64,000 bases of DNA. Origin: JAVVHH01 sp964613945 (GTDB lineage Bacteria; Pseudomonadota; Alphaproteobacteria; Acetobacterales; Acetobacteraceae). Shown in pieces: positions 36,563 to 45,690 of this stretch; the first letter of the stretch is position 1; the number at the start of each line of letters is the position of its first letter. Below the pieces are notes generated by a model. That model was not told the DNA's origin. It did not search any database and was given only the letters and a program-made list of their open reading frames with translations. The DNA is taken from contig CAZTJC010000005.1 of NCBI GenBank assembly GCA_964613945.1, positions 1 through 64,000 of the forward strand, read 5' to 3'. A program made the translations under genes and the position numbers.

Positions 36563-37774
36563 CTAGCCGTGCCCCTCATCGCTACAACTACGCAAGCTCG
36601 CCTCGTCCGCCGCGTCGGTATGCACGATGTTGAACACGTCGTTGGGCCCGTCGCCCTTGTCCTTGCTTTCGACGATGAACACCGGCTGCACAGCCTGATG
36701 ATCGCAGCTCCGGACATGCTCCGGGCCCTTGTAGGAATCGTATTTCAGGGAGGCGAGCGCATCGACCACCGCCTCCGTCTCGGCCGTCTTGGCCTGCGTC
36801 ACCGCCAGCAACACGGCGCGCACGCCGCCATAGCCCAAGGCGCCGTAATCAGATGGCACCTTGTTGTCGTATGCCTTGCGATACCGATCGTTGAACGCCT
36901 TGGCACTCGGGATGCTGCTCTCGACACCCCAGTAATACGACGTCCCGCCGACGACGCCGCTGAACGGCCCCGGCCCCACGGCGACGCGCGCCGTATACAG
37001 CAGCACCGGCGCCACGATCCGCGTTGTCCGTTTCAGGCCGAAATCGTTGGCCTGCCTGATCGAAATCTGCTGGTCCCGCCCGAAGTTGCTCAAGCACAGA
37101 ATGTCCGGCTTCAGCGCCTGGATCCGCGGCAGCAGGGTCGAGAAGTCCGTTGCGCCGAGTGGGTGCTTCAGCTCGGCCAGGATTTCGATTCCCGCTGCCT
37201 GCCCGGCCGCCTTGAAGCCGTCGACCATCTCGCGGCCATAGGCATAGTCGGCGCTGAGGAACACCACCCGCTTGCCGTATTTGCCAAACGCATACCGTCC
37301 CACCGCGCCTGCGGTCAGATGCGGCGTCAGGCCTTCATGGAAGGTGTAGCGGCTCCAATCCGGCAGCGCGGTGATCTGGTCGGACTGGCTGATTGAGTTG
37401 TAGAGCACCTTGCGTTCGCGGGTGACGTTGTTGACCGCCAACTGCACCGATGCCGACAGGCTGCCGACGATCATCCGAACGCCGTCCTTCTCGATCAGTT
37501 CGAGCGTCCGCGTCGCTGCCTCGCCCGGGTCGAGCTTGTCGTCGCGCACCAGCAACTCGGCTTTCCGCCCGTCGAGCCCGCCCGCTTCGTTGAACTCGGC
37601 CACGGCAAGCTGGGCGCACCGCACCTGGTCCTGTGCTTCGGCCGCATAGGGACCGGTCAACGGCACCGGGAAGCCGATCTTGATCATCTGTTCCTGCGCC
37701 CGCAGGACCGACGGCATCGCCAGCGTGGCCATTGCGGCGCCCAACACGGTGCGCCGCTGGATTGTCTGTGCCAT
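36563..37774 (-). CDS. livK: LivK-like substrate-binding protein, LIV system 2
   Basis: This 403-residue protein has a Tat-like leader (QRRTVLGAAMATLAMPSVLRAQ) and a Peripla_BP_6 body: IKIGFPVPLTGPYAAEA, ELIEKDGVRMIVGSLSA, VVFLSADYAYGREMVDG. The C-terminal segment VESKDKGDGPNDVF and Cys pairs are as in urea/amide-type members. It follows the molybdenum hydroxylase by 75 bp with a candidate operator (37811) between, so it may be transcribed from its own promoter or with the hydroxylase genes. Confidence 0.9.
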   Translation of the reverse strand: MAQTIQRRTVLGAAMATLAMPSVLRAQEQMIKIGFPVPLTGPYAAEAQDQVRCAQLAVAEFNEAGGLDGRKAELLVRDDKLDPGEAATRTLELIEKDGVRMIVGSLSASVQLAVNNVTRERKVLYNSISQSDQITALPDWSRYTFHEGLTPHLTAGAVGRYAFGKYGKRVVFLSADYAYGREMVDGFKAAGQAAGIEILAELKHPLGATDFSTLLPRIQALKPDILCLSNFGRDQQISIRQANDFGLKRTTRIVAPVLLYTARVAVGPGPFSGVVGGTSYYWGVESSIPSAKAFNDRYRKAYDNKVPSDYGALGYGGVRAVLLAVTQAKTAETEAVVDALASLKYDSYKGPEHVRSCDHQAVQPVFIVESKDKGDGPNDVFNIVHTDAADEASLRSCSDEGHG

Positions 37775-37810
37775 GGACCGTTTCCCCTTGCCGTCGGCGT
37801 TCGTCGCTGA

Positions 37811-37820
37811 TCGTTCGATA
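37811..37820. promoter_or_regulatory. ATCG-TT-CGAT dyad upstream of LIV system 2
   Basis: ATCGTTCGAT lies 37 bp upstream of the binding-protein ATG. TGATCGTTCGAT is identical to the complement of the site at 31131. The 3' extension TTCGATAAGG also occurs, on the opposite strand, upstream of the enol-lactonase gene near 48.49 kb. Confidence 0.5.
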
Positions 37821-37849
37821 AGGAGTTGAACAGAGATCGGCGGCCAGCG

Positions 37850-40225
37850 CTAGCCGGTTCCCACGCCGAGCGCGTGCAGGATCTTTTCCGGCGTCAGCGG
37901 GATTTCCGTCAGCATCACGCCGAGCGGCGCCAGGGCGTCGTTGACGGCGTTCAGCACGCAGGCGGCCGCGCCCGCCGTCCCTGCCTCGCCGGCACCCTTG
38001 GCGCCGATGACGCTCTCGGCCGTCGGCGTCACCACGTGCGCGATAGTGATGTCCGGCATCTCGCCCGCCATCGGCACCAGGTAATCGGCCATGTTGGCGT
38101 TGGTCATCTGGCCCTGGTCGTCATACTCGCAGCGCTCGAACAACGCGGCACCGAGACCTTGGACCACTCCGCCCCGGATCTGTTCGTCCACCAGCAGCGG
38201 ATTGAGCACGGTGCCGCAGTCCTCGACCACGAAGTGCTTGAGCAGCTTGATGAACCCGGTCTCGATGTCGACCTCGAGCCAGGAGGCCTGGATGCCGTTG
38301 GTGAAGGCGAACGGATACTCACGCGGAACGTAGTGCCGGGTCGCCACCAGTTCCGGTTGCACGCCTTTGGGCAGGGTATCGGGCCGGAAGTAGGCGATGC
38401 GCGCCACGTCGGCCAAGCTGATTCGCACGACCCGGCCTTCGCCGTCGACGACGTTGCCGCCCTCGATGTCCAACGTCTCCGGCGCGGCTTGCAGCAGCGC
38501 CCCGGCCAGCGACAGCACGTTCTCCCGCAAGGCCCGCGCCGCTTGCCAGGTAGCCTCACCGCCGACCCCGGCGCCGCGGGATGCCCAGGTGCCGCCGCCA
38601 TAGGGCGTCGCGTCGGTATCGCCCAACTGCACCCGGATGCGCTCGGGCGGCACCCCCATTGCCTCGGCGGTGATCTGGGTGAGGATCGCGCCGGTGCCTT
38701 GGCCCTGTTCGGTGACGCTTGCCTGCACCGTCAGGCCGCCGGCGGCATCGAGCCGCACGGTGCAACCATCCTGGGCCGATATACGGGCGCCACCGACACC
38801 GTAAAAGGCCGGGCCGGGATTGGTCAGCTCTATGAAGCTCGCCAGCCCCAGGCCGCGATACACGCCCCGGTCACGCGCCTCGGCCTGCTCGGCCCGCAGC
38901 GCGTCATAGTCCATCAGCGTCAACAGCCGGTCGAGTGCGGCATGATGCGACAGCCCCTCGAAGCGCATTCCGCTGGCCGACTGGCTCGGATGCGCGTCGT
39001 CGGCAATCAGGTTGCGGCGGCGCAAGGCGACCGGGTCCATCCCAAGGCGCCGCGCCGCCAGATCGACCAGGCTTTCGGTCACGGCGGTGGCGATCGGATG
39101 TCCGACGGCGCGGTATTGCGACATCATCGCCTTGTTCTGGAATACCACCCGGGTGCGGGCACGGTAGTTCGGTGCGGTGTAGGGGCCGCCAATCAGGTTG
39201 ATGACTTGGTTGGCCTCCACCGCCGACGTGCGCGGATAGGCGGAGTACGGTCCGATGCCAGTCAGGTCGTCGGCGGTGAACGCCGTGATATCACCCGCCG
39301 CCGTCACCGCGATCTGCGCATGCACCACATGGTCGCGGGCATGGATATCGCTCACGAAACTCTCCAGTCGGTCGGCGACGAACCGCACTGGGCGGCGCAG
39401 CATCCGGCTCGCAGCCGCGGCGGCCATCTCGTCGCCATAGACGTGGATCTTGATCCCGAACGAACCGCCAACATCCGCGCACACGATGCGGACCTGCTGC
39501 TCCTCTAGTCCCAGATGCTGGGCGTAGACGGTCTGCATCATGTGCGGCACCTGGGTGCCCTGATACACGGTCAACCGCGCCTCGCCCTGGTTCCAATCGG
39601 CGACGATGGCGCGGGCCTCGAGCGTCACGCCGGTGTGGCGCCCGAAGCTGAAGCTGGCGCCGATCACATGCGCGGTGCCGGCCAGTGCTGCATCCACGTC
39701 CCCGGCCTCAATGCGGCGCTCGAAGGCGAGATTATCGCCAAGCTCCGGATGGATAACTGGGGCACCTGGTTCCAAGGCGGCAAGCACGTCCACCACCGGG
39801 TCGAGCGCGTCGTAATCGACCAGGATGTGCTCGGCGGCGTCCTCCGCCTCGGCCCGCGTGGCCGCGATCACCATGGCCACAGGCTCGCCCTGCCAACGCA
39901 CCCGGCCTACCGCGAGTGGATGCTGCGGCGCCGATTTGAGCCCGCGCAAGTGACTCAGCACTCCTACCCAGGGCGTGCACATCGCCTGCATCGACGCCCC
40001 GTCCAGCACCGCGATCACGCCCGGCATTGACTTGGCGGGAGCAAGATCGATCCCGACGATCACCGCATGCGCGTATGGCGAGCGCAAGAACGCGGCGTGC
40101 ACCATGCGTGGCAGGCTTACGTCGCTGACGTAGCGCCCACGCCCCTGGGTTAGGCGCTGTAGGTTCGGGCGCGGAAGTCCGCGGCCGATATAGGCATTGG
40201 GCCGATTGGGTCCATCACCGTCCAT
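37850..40225 (-). CDS. Molybdenum hydroxylase large subunit (XDH/CoxL family)
   Basis: This 791-residue catalytic subunit of a xanthine dehydrogenase/CO-dehydrogenase-type enzyme binds molybdopterin cytosine dinucleotide. It has the N-terminal hammerhead domain (LTQGRGRYVSDVSLP, MVHAAFLRSPYAHA), VGGSFGIKIHVYGDE, QYRAVGHPIATAVTE, GQGTGAILTQI and the catalytic Glu in GAKGAGEAGT. The CO-dehydrogenase loop AYxCSFR is absent, so it is a hydroxylase of aromatic or N-heterocyclic substrates rather than CODH. ATG 40225 overlaps the 2Fe-2S subunit end by 11 bp. Ring hydroxylation at a carbon next to nitrogen would suit a pyridine-type pathway (inference). Confidence 0.92.
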   Translation of the reverse strand: MDGDGPNRPNAYIGRGLPRPNLQRLTQGRGRYVSDVSLPRMVHAAFLRSPYAHAVIVGIDLAPAKSMPGVIAVLDGASMQAMCTPWVGVLSHLRGLKSAPQHPLAVGRVRWQGEPVAMVIAATRAEAEDAAEHILVDYDALDPVVDVLAALEPGAPVIHPELGDNLAFERRIEAGDVDAALAGTAHVIGASFSFGRHTGVTLEARAIVADWNQGEARLTVYQGTQVPHMMQTVYAQHLGLEEQQVRIVCADVGGSFGIKIHVYGDEMAAAAASRMLRRPVRFVADRLESFVSDIHARDHVVHAQIAVTAAGDITAFTADDLTGIGPYSAYPRTSAVEANQVINLIGGPYTAPNYRARTRVVFQNKAMMSQYRAVGHPIATAVTESLVDLAARRLGMDPVALRRRNLIADDAHPSQSASGMRFEGLSHHAALDRLLTLMDYDALRAEQAEARDRGVYRGLGLASFIELTNPGPAFYGVGGARISAQDGCTVRLDAAGGLTVQASVTEQGQGTGAILTQITAEAMGVPPERIRVQLGDTDATPYGGGTWASRGAGVGGEATWQAARALRENVLSLAGALLQAAPETLDIEGGNVVDGEGRVVRISLADVARIAYFRPDTLPKGVQPELVATRHYVPREYPFAFTNGIQASWLEVDIETGFIKLLKHFVVEDCGTVLNPLLVDEQIRGGVVQGLGAALFERCEYDDQGQMTNANMADYLVPMAGEMPDITIAHVVTPTAESVIGAKGAGEAGTAGAAACVLNAVNDALAPLGVMLTEIPLTPEKILHALGVGTG

Positions 40226-40685
40226 GCCGGGCCTCCCACGTCGCCGCCACCGCGTCCACGATGGCCTCGTAGCCGGTGCAGCGGCAGTAATTGCCCGACA
40301 GGTGCTCGCGGATCGCAGCCCGGTCGGCGGTTTCGGCATGCAGCAGCCAATCCTGCGCCGCAACCAGCATCCCCGGTGTGCAATACCCACACTGCAGGGC
40401 GTTGCGCTCGATGAATGCCTGCTGCAGATCGTCGATCTCGCCGCTATCCGACAGCCCCTCGATCGTCTCCACCACGCAGCCATCGGCCTGCACCGCCAGC
40501 ACCAGGCAGGCCCGAACGATCGCGCCGTCGAGCCGCACGGTGCACGCCCCGCACACGCCATGTTCGCAGCCGAGATGCGTCCCGGTCAGGCCGAGCTGCT
40601 CGCGCAGGAAATCGGCCAGATGCAGCCGCGGCGCCGCCTCGGCCACCACCGCCTCGCCATTTACCTGCACCTTGATCGCCGTCAT
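40215..40685 (-). CDS. Molybdenum hydroxylase 2Fe-2S small subunit
   Basis: This 156-residue protein has both [2Fe-2S] cluster motifs: the plant-ferredoxin type GCEHGVCGACTV...AC, then QCGYCTPGM...NYCRCTGYE. It transfers electrons between the Mo site and FAD. ATG 40685 overlaps the FAD-subunit stop (ATGA), which decides it over a GTG two codons upstream. Confidence 0.95.
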   Translation of the reverse strand: MTAIKVQVNGEAVVAEAAPRLHLADFLREQLGLTGTHLGCEHGVCGACTVRLDGAIVRACLVLAVQADGCVVETIEGLSDSGEIDDLQQAFIERNALQCGYCTPGMLVAAQDWLLHAETADRAAIREHLSGNYCRCTGYEAIVDAVAATWEARHGR

Positions 40686-41512
40686 GCCCACGCACCCACG
40701 ACCCGGCGCAACAACACCCGCGCCAGATGCAGCCGGGTCGTAGCGCTCGCCTGGGGGTCCGAATGGCGCGGGAGATCGCTGCCCAGGGCCTTGGCTGCCG
40801 CCTCCAGAGTGGCCGCCGACACCTCAACGGCCAGCGCCGCAGCCGCATGCCGGGCCAACAGCGCAGTGGAGCCGATGGAGAAATAAGCCAGGCGGATCTC
40901 GCTCCCGCTGCCATGCGCGGCCAATCCCACCATCGCGTAATCCCCACTGCGGCGGGACAGTTCGGCAAAGCCCCAGCGCGCGGACGGCGCCAGCGGGATC
41001 TCGACCGCCACTAGGATCTCGCCAGGCGTCAGGGCGGTCTCGAACAATCCGGTGAAAAACCGATCGGCCGCGATCCGACGGGTTCCGGCCGCCCCCTGCA
41101 CGACCAGGGTTGCACCGAGCGCGAGTGCGCAGGCCGGCAACTCGGCCGCCGGATCGGCATTGGCCAGGCTGCCGCCGATGGTGCCCCGGCTGCGGATGGC
41201 CGGATGCGCGACGTCGGCCAAAGCGCGGGCGATCAACGGCGCATGCTCGGCGACCAGCGCATCGGCCAGCAACTGCGCATGGGTGCAGCCGCCGCCGATC
41301 CGCAACACCCCATCCTGCAAGCTCACGCCCTGCAGTTCCGACAGGCGGCAGATGTCGATCAGGATCGAGGGGGCGGACAGGCGAAGATTGAGCGCCGGCA
41401 ACAGGCTCTGGCCGCCGGCGATCAGCTTGGCGTCGTCGCCGTGGCGACCGAGCAGGGCCACGGCATCCGCCACCGACGCGGCGCGGATATAATCAACGGC
41501 GCTGGCTTTCAT
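40682..41512 (-). CDS. Molybdenum hydroxylase FAD-binding medium subunit
   Basis: This 276-residue protein has AKLIAGGQSLLPALNLRL, the pyrophosphate-binding region, and SRGTIGGSLANADPAAELPA, the second FAD motif. ATG 41512 follows a GGGGGAG RBS. It is the first gene of the leftward medium-small-large set, divergent from the VOC gene across 111 bp. Confidence 0.95.
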   Translation of the reverse strand: MKASAVDYIRAASVADAVALLGRHGDDAKLIAGGQSLLPALNLRLSAPSILIDICRLSELQGVSLQDGVLRIGGGCTHAQLLADALVAEHAPLIARALADVAHPAIRSRGTIGGSLANADPAAELPACALALGATLVVQGAAGTRRIAADRFFTGLFETALTPGEILVAVEIPLAPSARWGFAELSRRSGDYAMVGLAAHGSGSEIRLAYFSIGSTALLARHAAAALAVEVSAATLEAAAKALGSDLPRHSDPQASATTRLHLARVLLRRVVGAWA

Positions 41513-41593
41513 TATCACGCTCCCCCTGTCCACTATGGTCGGCGCTTTGGCCGGGTCGTCAAGCTTGACAGGAGCACTGCTGCAAGATTGTTG

Positions 41594-41603
41594 ATCGAAC
41601 GAA
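41594..41603. promoter_or_regulatory. Candidate shared operator upstream of the VOC gene
   Basis: ATCGAACGAA matches the 31131 dyad at 9 of 10 bases and lies 21 bp upstream of the VOC ATG, in the promoter divergent from the molybdenum hydroxylase. Confidence 0.4.
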
Positions 41604-41623
41604 AATCACGGGAGGTAGTCCAC

Positions 41624-42037
41624 ATGGCCATCACGCGTCTGGATCATTACTCGATCCGCACCACCGATCTCGCCGCGACCGAACGGTTCTATACCGACGT
41701 GCTCGGGCTTGAGGTCGGACCCCGCCCGGTCTTCCCGTTCCCGGGTGTCTGGCTCTACCAAAACGACGTCGCGGTCGTGCACGTGGTCGGCATCGATCCG
41801 AACGATTCCAGCGGTCTGAAGGACTATCTCGGCGACAAGGCAGGCGATGCCACCGGGACGGGCACGATCGATCACGTCGCCTTCATCGGCAGGGAGGTCG
41901 AGGCTATGCGCGCCAAGTTCCGCGCCGCCGGCGTGGCCTTCAGAGACCGGACCGTTCCGGCGATGAACCTCGAGCAGGTCTTCCTTGAGGACCCGAACGG
42001 CATCACCATCGAGCTGAACTTCCCCCAAGCGTCCTAG
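41624..42037 (+). CDS. VOC-family (glyoxalase/bleomycin-resistance fold) protein
   Basis: This 137-residue vicinal-oxygen-chelate protein carries metal-ligand candidates His in LDHYSIRTTDL, His in TIDHVAF and Glu in VFLEDPNGITIELN. Length and motif order fit a small glyoxalase-fold isomerase or lactoylglutathione-lyase-like enzyme. ATG 41624 follows GGGAGGT. It begins the rightward set VOC-cyclase-HisD-like-SDR. Confidence 0.88.
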   Translation: MAITRLDHYSIRTTDLAATERFYTDVLGLEVGPRPVFPFPGVWLYQNDVAVVHVVGIDPNDSSGLKDYLGDKAGDATGTGTIDHVAFIGREVEAMRAKFRAAGVAFRDRTVPAMNLEQVFLEDPNGITIELNFPQAS

Positions 42038-42062
42038 CCGACGGAGCTTGACCCGGCCTCCG

Positions 42063-42088
42063 CGCTATTGAACAGTCGCTCAATAGCG
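42063..42088. promoter_or_regulatory. Perfect 9-bp inverted repeat before the cyclase gene
   Basis: CGCTATTGA and TCAATAGCG pair perfectly around an 8-nt spacer, 26 bp after the VOC stop and 29 bp before the cyclase ATG. There is no T-run, so an operator or an mRNA processing hairpin is more likely than a terminator. GTCGCTCAAT within it resembles the complement of the 30174 site (GTCGCTCGAT). Confidence 0.5.
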
Positions 42089-42117
42089 GGCCGAGACCCG
42101 GCGGGAGAGGGAACGAC

Positions 42118-43080
42118 ATGGATATCAGTGCAGGCCTACCAGCGGTGTATGCGGCCGCCGAGGCGCTGAAGAACTGGGGTCGCTGGGGCGCGGACGACCA
42201 GATCGGCACCCTCAACCACATCACCGACGCCGACGTCGTCGCCGCGGCGCAGCTCGTCAAGCGCGGCAAGATCTTCGCCATGGGAATCCCGCTCAATAAT
42301 CAGGGCCCACAGAGCGGCCTGTTCGGCGGACGTTGGAACCCGATCCACACCATGCTCGCGACCGGCACCGACGCCGTCGCCGGCCGGTTCGACGATGCGG
42401 GCGGGCAAACGCTGCGATATGCCGACGATGCGCTGAACATGCCGGTTCAGGCGGCTACGCACTGGGACAGCCTCGGCCACATCTTCCTCGATGATAAGAT
42501 GTACAACGGGCATGACGCGCGCCGGGTCGACGCCGGCGGGGTGCACGTGTTGGGCATCGAGCATGCCAAGGCCAAGATGGTCGGCCGCGGCGTGTTGCTC
42601 GACGTGCCGCGGCACAAGGGCCTGCCATGGCTGCCAGATGGCTACGGCATCAGCAACGCCGAACTGGACGAAGTCGCCGCGGCACAGGGCGTCGAGATTC
42701 GCCGTGCCGATTTCGTGATCGTGCGGACCGGACAGATGGAGCGCTGCCGGGCCGAAGGCGCCTGGGGCGGCTATGCCGGCGGCGACGCGCCGGGTGTGCG
42801 GTTCGAGAACTGCTACTGGTGCCAGGAGAAGCAGATCGCGGCGATCTGCTCGGACACCTGGGGCGTCGAAGTCCGGCCGAACGAGACGGCCGAAGCCAAG
42901 CAGCCCTGGCACTGGGTGGTGATCCCCGCCATCGGCCTGACGATGGGTGAGATGTTCGATGTCAGCGAGCTGGCGGCCGACTGCGCGGCGGACAAAGTCT
43001 ACGAATTCATGTTCAGCGGTCCGCCATTGAATTTGACGGGCGGCACTGGTTCGCCGATCAATCCGCTGGCGATCAAGTAG
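42118..43080 (+). CDS. Cyclase-family hydrolase, long type A
   Basis: This 320-residue cyclase-family metal-dependent hydrolase has NWGRWGADDQIGTLNHIT, the metal motif ATHWDSLGHIF, GRGVLLDVPRHKGLPWLPDGYGI, IVRTGQMERC, DTWGVEVRPNE and PWHWVVIPAIGLTMGEMF. A GGGAGAGGGAAC RBS precedes the ATG. It is a clear paralogue of the protein at 52680; both keep the THWD.LGH site. Reactions known for the family include amide and lactone hydrolysis. Confidence 0.88.
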   Translation: MDISAGLPAVYAAAEALKNWGRWGADDQIGTLNHITDADVVAAAQLVKRGKIFAMGIPLNNQGPQSGLFGGRWNPIHTMLATGTDAVAGRFDDAGGQTLRYADDALNMPVQAATHWDSLGHIFLDDKMYNGHDARRVDAGGVHVLGIEHAKAKMVGRGVLLDVPRHKGLPWLPDGYGISNAELDEVAAAQGVEIRRADFVIVRTGQMERCRAEGAWGGYAGGDAPGVRFENCYWCQEKQIAAICSDTWGVEVRPNETAEAKQPWHWVVIPAIGLTMGEMFDVSELAADCAADKVYEFMFSGPPLNLTGGTGSPINPLAIK

Positions 43081-43088
43081 GAGATTTC

Positions 43089-44396
43089 GTGGCTCAAATC
43101 CTCAAACATGGCGCCAGCGCCACCGAACTGCGCGAGGCGAGCGACGCCGTGCGCAAGACGGTCGAAGGCATCCTCGAGCAGGTCGAGCGGGATGGCGACA
43201 GCGCGATCCGCAGCCTGTCGGCCAAGTTCGACGGGTGGGAGCCCGAAAGCTTCCGCCTGACGCAGGCGCAGATCGACGAGGCCATCGCCAAGGTGCCGGC
43301 GCGCGATCTGGAAGACATCCGCTTTGCCCAGGCGCAGGTGCGTAAGTTCGCGGAGGCACAGAAGGCCTGCCTGACCGATCTGGAGATCGAGACCCGCCCA
43401 GGCGTCGTACTCGGGCACAAGAACATCCCCATTCAAGCCGTTGGCTGCTACGTGCCGGGTGGGCGATACCCAATGGTGGCGTCGGCGCACATGTCCGTGC
43501 TGACGGCCAGCGTCGCCGGCTGCCCCCGCATCATCGCCTGCGCGCCACCGTTCAAGGGCGGCGCACATCCGGCCATCGTGGCGGCGATGCACATGGGCGG
43601 CGCGCACGAGATCTACGTGCTGGGCGGCGTGCAGGCCATCGCCGCCATGGCGATCGGCACCGAGACGATCGCTCCTGTCGACATGATCGTCGGGCCGGGC
43701 AATGCTTATGTCGCGGAAGCCAAGCGGCAATTATTCGGCCGGGTCGGCATCGACCTGCTGGCTGGGCCGACCGAAACGCTGGTGATCGCCGACGAGACGG
43801 TCGATGGCGAAATCTGCGCCACCGACCTGCTTGGCCAGGCCGAACACGGTCCGACCTCGCCGGCGGTACTGCTGACCACCTCTGAGAAGCTGGCACGCGA
43901 CACGCTGGCCGAGATCGACCGTCTGCTCGGCATCTTGCCGACCGCCGACATCGCCCGGCAATCCTGGGCCGACCACGGTGAAGTCATCGTCTGCGCCGAC
44001 GAGGCCGAGATGGTGCGCGAGGCCGACCGTATCGCCTCCGAGCACGTGCAGGTCATGACGCGCGACCCCGACTACTTCCTGGCCAACATGCGCAATTACG
44101 GCGCGCTGTTCCTGGGTCCGCGCACCAACGTCGCCTTCGGCGACAAGGTGATCGGCACCAATCACACGCTGCCGACCAAGCTGGCCGCGCGCTATACCGG
44201 CGGCTTGTGGGTCGGCAAATTCATCAAGACCTGCAGCTACCAGCGCGTCACCACCGATGCAGCGAGCGCCGAGATCGGTGCCTATGCGTCGCGGCTGTGC
44301 ATGCTGGAGGGCTTCGCCGGCCATGCCGAGCAGGCCAACGTGCGGGTGCGGCGCTATGGCGGCGGCAACGTCGGCTACGCGCAGCCGGCGCCTTGA
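43089..44396 (+). CDS. Histidinol-dehydrogenase-like NAD-dependent alcohol dehydrogenase
   Basis: This 435-residue HisD-fold protein has all core elements: GCYVPGGRYPM, VDMIVGPGNAYVAEAKR, DLLAGPTETLVIAD, zinc ligands in GQAEHG, NHTLPT and MLEGFAGHAEQAN. It is placed among catabolic genes with no other his genes. It probably belongs to the HisD paralogues that oxidise other diols, such as the sulfopropanediol dehydrogenase group, rather than to histidine synthesis; this is inference from context. GTG 43089 follows GGAG by about 6 nt and starts 8 bp after the cyclase stop. Confidence 0.85.
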   Translation: MAQILKHGASATELREASDAVRKTVEGILEQVERDGDSAIRSLSAKFDGWEPESFRLTQAQIDEAIAKVPARDLEDIRFAQAQVRKFAEAQKACLTDLEIETRPGVVLGHKNIPIQAVGCYVPGGRYPMVASAHMSVLTASVAGCPRIIACAPPFKGGAHPAIVAAMHMGGAHEIYVLGGVQAIAAMAIGTETIAPVDMIVGPGNAYVAEAKRQLFGRVGIDLLAGPTETLVIADETVDGEICATDLLGQAEHGPTSPAVLLTTSEKLARDTLAEIDRLLGILPTADIARQSWADHGEVIVCADEAEMVREADRIASEHVQVMTRDPDYFLANMRNYGALFLGPRTNVAFGDKVIGTNHTLPTKLAARYTGGLWVGKFIKTCSYQRVTTDAASAEIGAYASRLCMLEGFAGHAEQANVRVRRYGGGNVGYAQPAP

Positions 44397-45157
44397 CGCT
44401 ACCGCAAACCCCGTCGTTCCGGCTCGATGGCAAGCGTGCGCTTGTCACCGGCGCCGGCCGCGGGCTCGGCCTCGCCTGCGCGGCAGCGTTGGCGCAGGCA
44501 GGTGCCCACGTTACGTTGATGGCGCGCACCGGCACGGAGATCGAAGCGGCGGCGGCGGAGCTGGTCGCGCAAGGTGGCCAGGCAGCGACGCTGATCGCCG
44601 ACGTGTGCGACGTCGACGCGGTGGGCGCGATGATCGCGAGCAGCAAGCCGTTCGACATCCTGGTCAACAATGCCGGCACCAACCGACCAAAATCCTTTCT
44701 CGACGTTTCGGCCGATGATTTCGATACTGTCATGTCCGTCAACGTGCGGGCGGCCTTTTTCGTCGCCCAGGCGGTGGTCAAACGGCTGGTCGAGGCGGGG
44801 CGGCCCGGCTCGATCATCCATATGTCGTCGCAAATGGGGCATGTCGGCGGCGAGCGGCGCAGCATCTACTGCGCGAGTAAGCACGCGATGGAGGGGTTGT
44901 CGAAGGCGATGGCGATTGAGTTCGGGCCGCTGGGCATCCGGGTCAACACGATCTGCCCGACATTCATCGAGACGCCGTTGACCCGCCCCTATTTCGAAGA
45001 CCCGGCCTTCCGCGCCGGGGTGCTGAAAAAGATCAAGCTCGGCCGGCTCGGGCAGCCGGAGGACCTCATGGGTGCGGTGCTGTTCCTGGCCTCGGACGCG
45101 TCGGCGCTGATGACGGGCAGCGCGCTGATGGTCGATGGCGGCTGGACGGCCGATTAG
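44393..45157 (+). CDS. Short-chain dehydrogenase/reductase
   Basis: This 254-residue protein has TGAGRGLG cofactor motif, NNAG (ILVNNAGTNRP), catalytic Ser in HMSSQMG and YCASK. The most likely start is TTG 44393, overlapping the HisD-like stop by 4 bp (TTGA); no ATG is available before the cofactor motif and the RBS is weak. It would oxidise or reduce a hydroxyl in the same pathway. It converges tail-to-tail with the flavin reductase gene, the stops overlapping. Confidence 0.88.
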   Translation: MTLPQTPSFRLDGKRALVTGAGRGLGLACAAALAQAGAHVTLMARTGTEIEAAAAELVAQGGQAATLIADVCDVDAVGAMIASSKPFDILVNNAGTNRPKSFLDVSADDFDTVMSVNVRAAFFVAQAVVKRLVEAGRPGSIIHMSSQMGHVGGERRSIYCASKHAMEGLSKAMAIEFGPLGIRVNTICPTFIETPLTRPYFEDPAFRAGVLKKIKLGRLGQPEDLMGAVLFLASDASALMTGSALMVDGGWTAD

Positions 45158-45690
45158 AGCGCGGTCGGCACGCAGTAACGGCCGCCGCTATACAGCAGCG
45201 GCTCGCCGTCCCGGTGCCGCATCCGCTCGACCCGGCCGAGGAAGATGACGTGATCGCCGGCCTCGACCCGGTCGTGCACGCTGCACTCGAAGTGGGCGAG
45301 CCCGTCCGCCAGCACCGGACAGCCACCCAGCCCGGTTTCGAACGCCAGCCCCTCGAAACGGTTCTCCGTTCCACTGGCGAAGCGCGCGGACAAGTCCCGT
45401 TGGTGACTGCCGAGCACATGCACCACGAACCAGTTCGCGACCATGAAGCTCGGCAACGAGCGGGCGCTGCGCCGGAGGCTCCACAACACCAGCGGCGGAT
45501 CGAGCGAAACCGAGCTGAACGAATTGGCGGTGAGCCCTTCCATCCGGCCGTCGTCGGTGCGCGTGGTCACGATCGTGACCCCGGTCGCGAAGCGTCCCAG
45601 CGCGCGGCGCAGTTCGACCGGGTCCGTCACGAGTTGTTCGAGATGCGTGTCCAACATGAATGCAAGGTGATGTCGCGCCGGGCCGAACAC
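45154..45690 (-). CDS. Flavin reductase-like FMN-binding protein
   Basis: This protein of up to 178 residues belongs to the HpaC-type flavin reductase family: RRALGRFATGVTIVTT, LTANSFSSVSLDPPLVLWSL, GRVERMRHRDGEPLLYSGGRY. Such proteins supply reduced flavin to two-component monooxygenases; the luciferase-like enzyme at 32139 is a candidate partner. The GTG at 45690 is the outer start. ATG 45657 (MLDTHLEQL) fits family N-termini as well; neither has a strong RBS. Confidence 0.85.
   Translation of the reverse strand: MFGPARHHLAFMLDTHLEQLVTDPVELRRALGRFATGVTIVTTRTDDGRMEGLTANSFSSVSLDPPLVLWSLRRSARSLPSFMVANWFVVHVLGSHQRDLSARFASGTENRFEGLAFETGLGGCPVLADGLAHFECSVHDRVEAGDHVIFLGRVERMRHRDGEPLLYSGGRYCVPTAL

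Noticed and set aside
37826..39508. 560-codon rightward frame antisense to the molybdenum hydroxylase
   Set aside because: It is a compositional shadow; the opposite strand encodes a full set of conserved motifs.
37850..40225. Aerobic carbon monoxide dehydrogenase CoxL
   Set aside because: The characteristic Cys-containing active-site loop (AYxCSFR) is absent; the equivalent position reads QYRAVGHP.
43089..44396. Histidine biosynthesis hisD
   Set aside because: There are no other his genes nearby and the context is catabolic; the HisD fold has other known functions, so I left the gene symbol blank.
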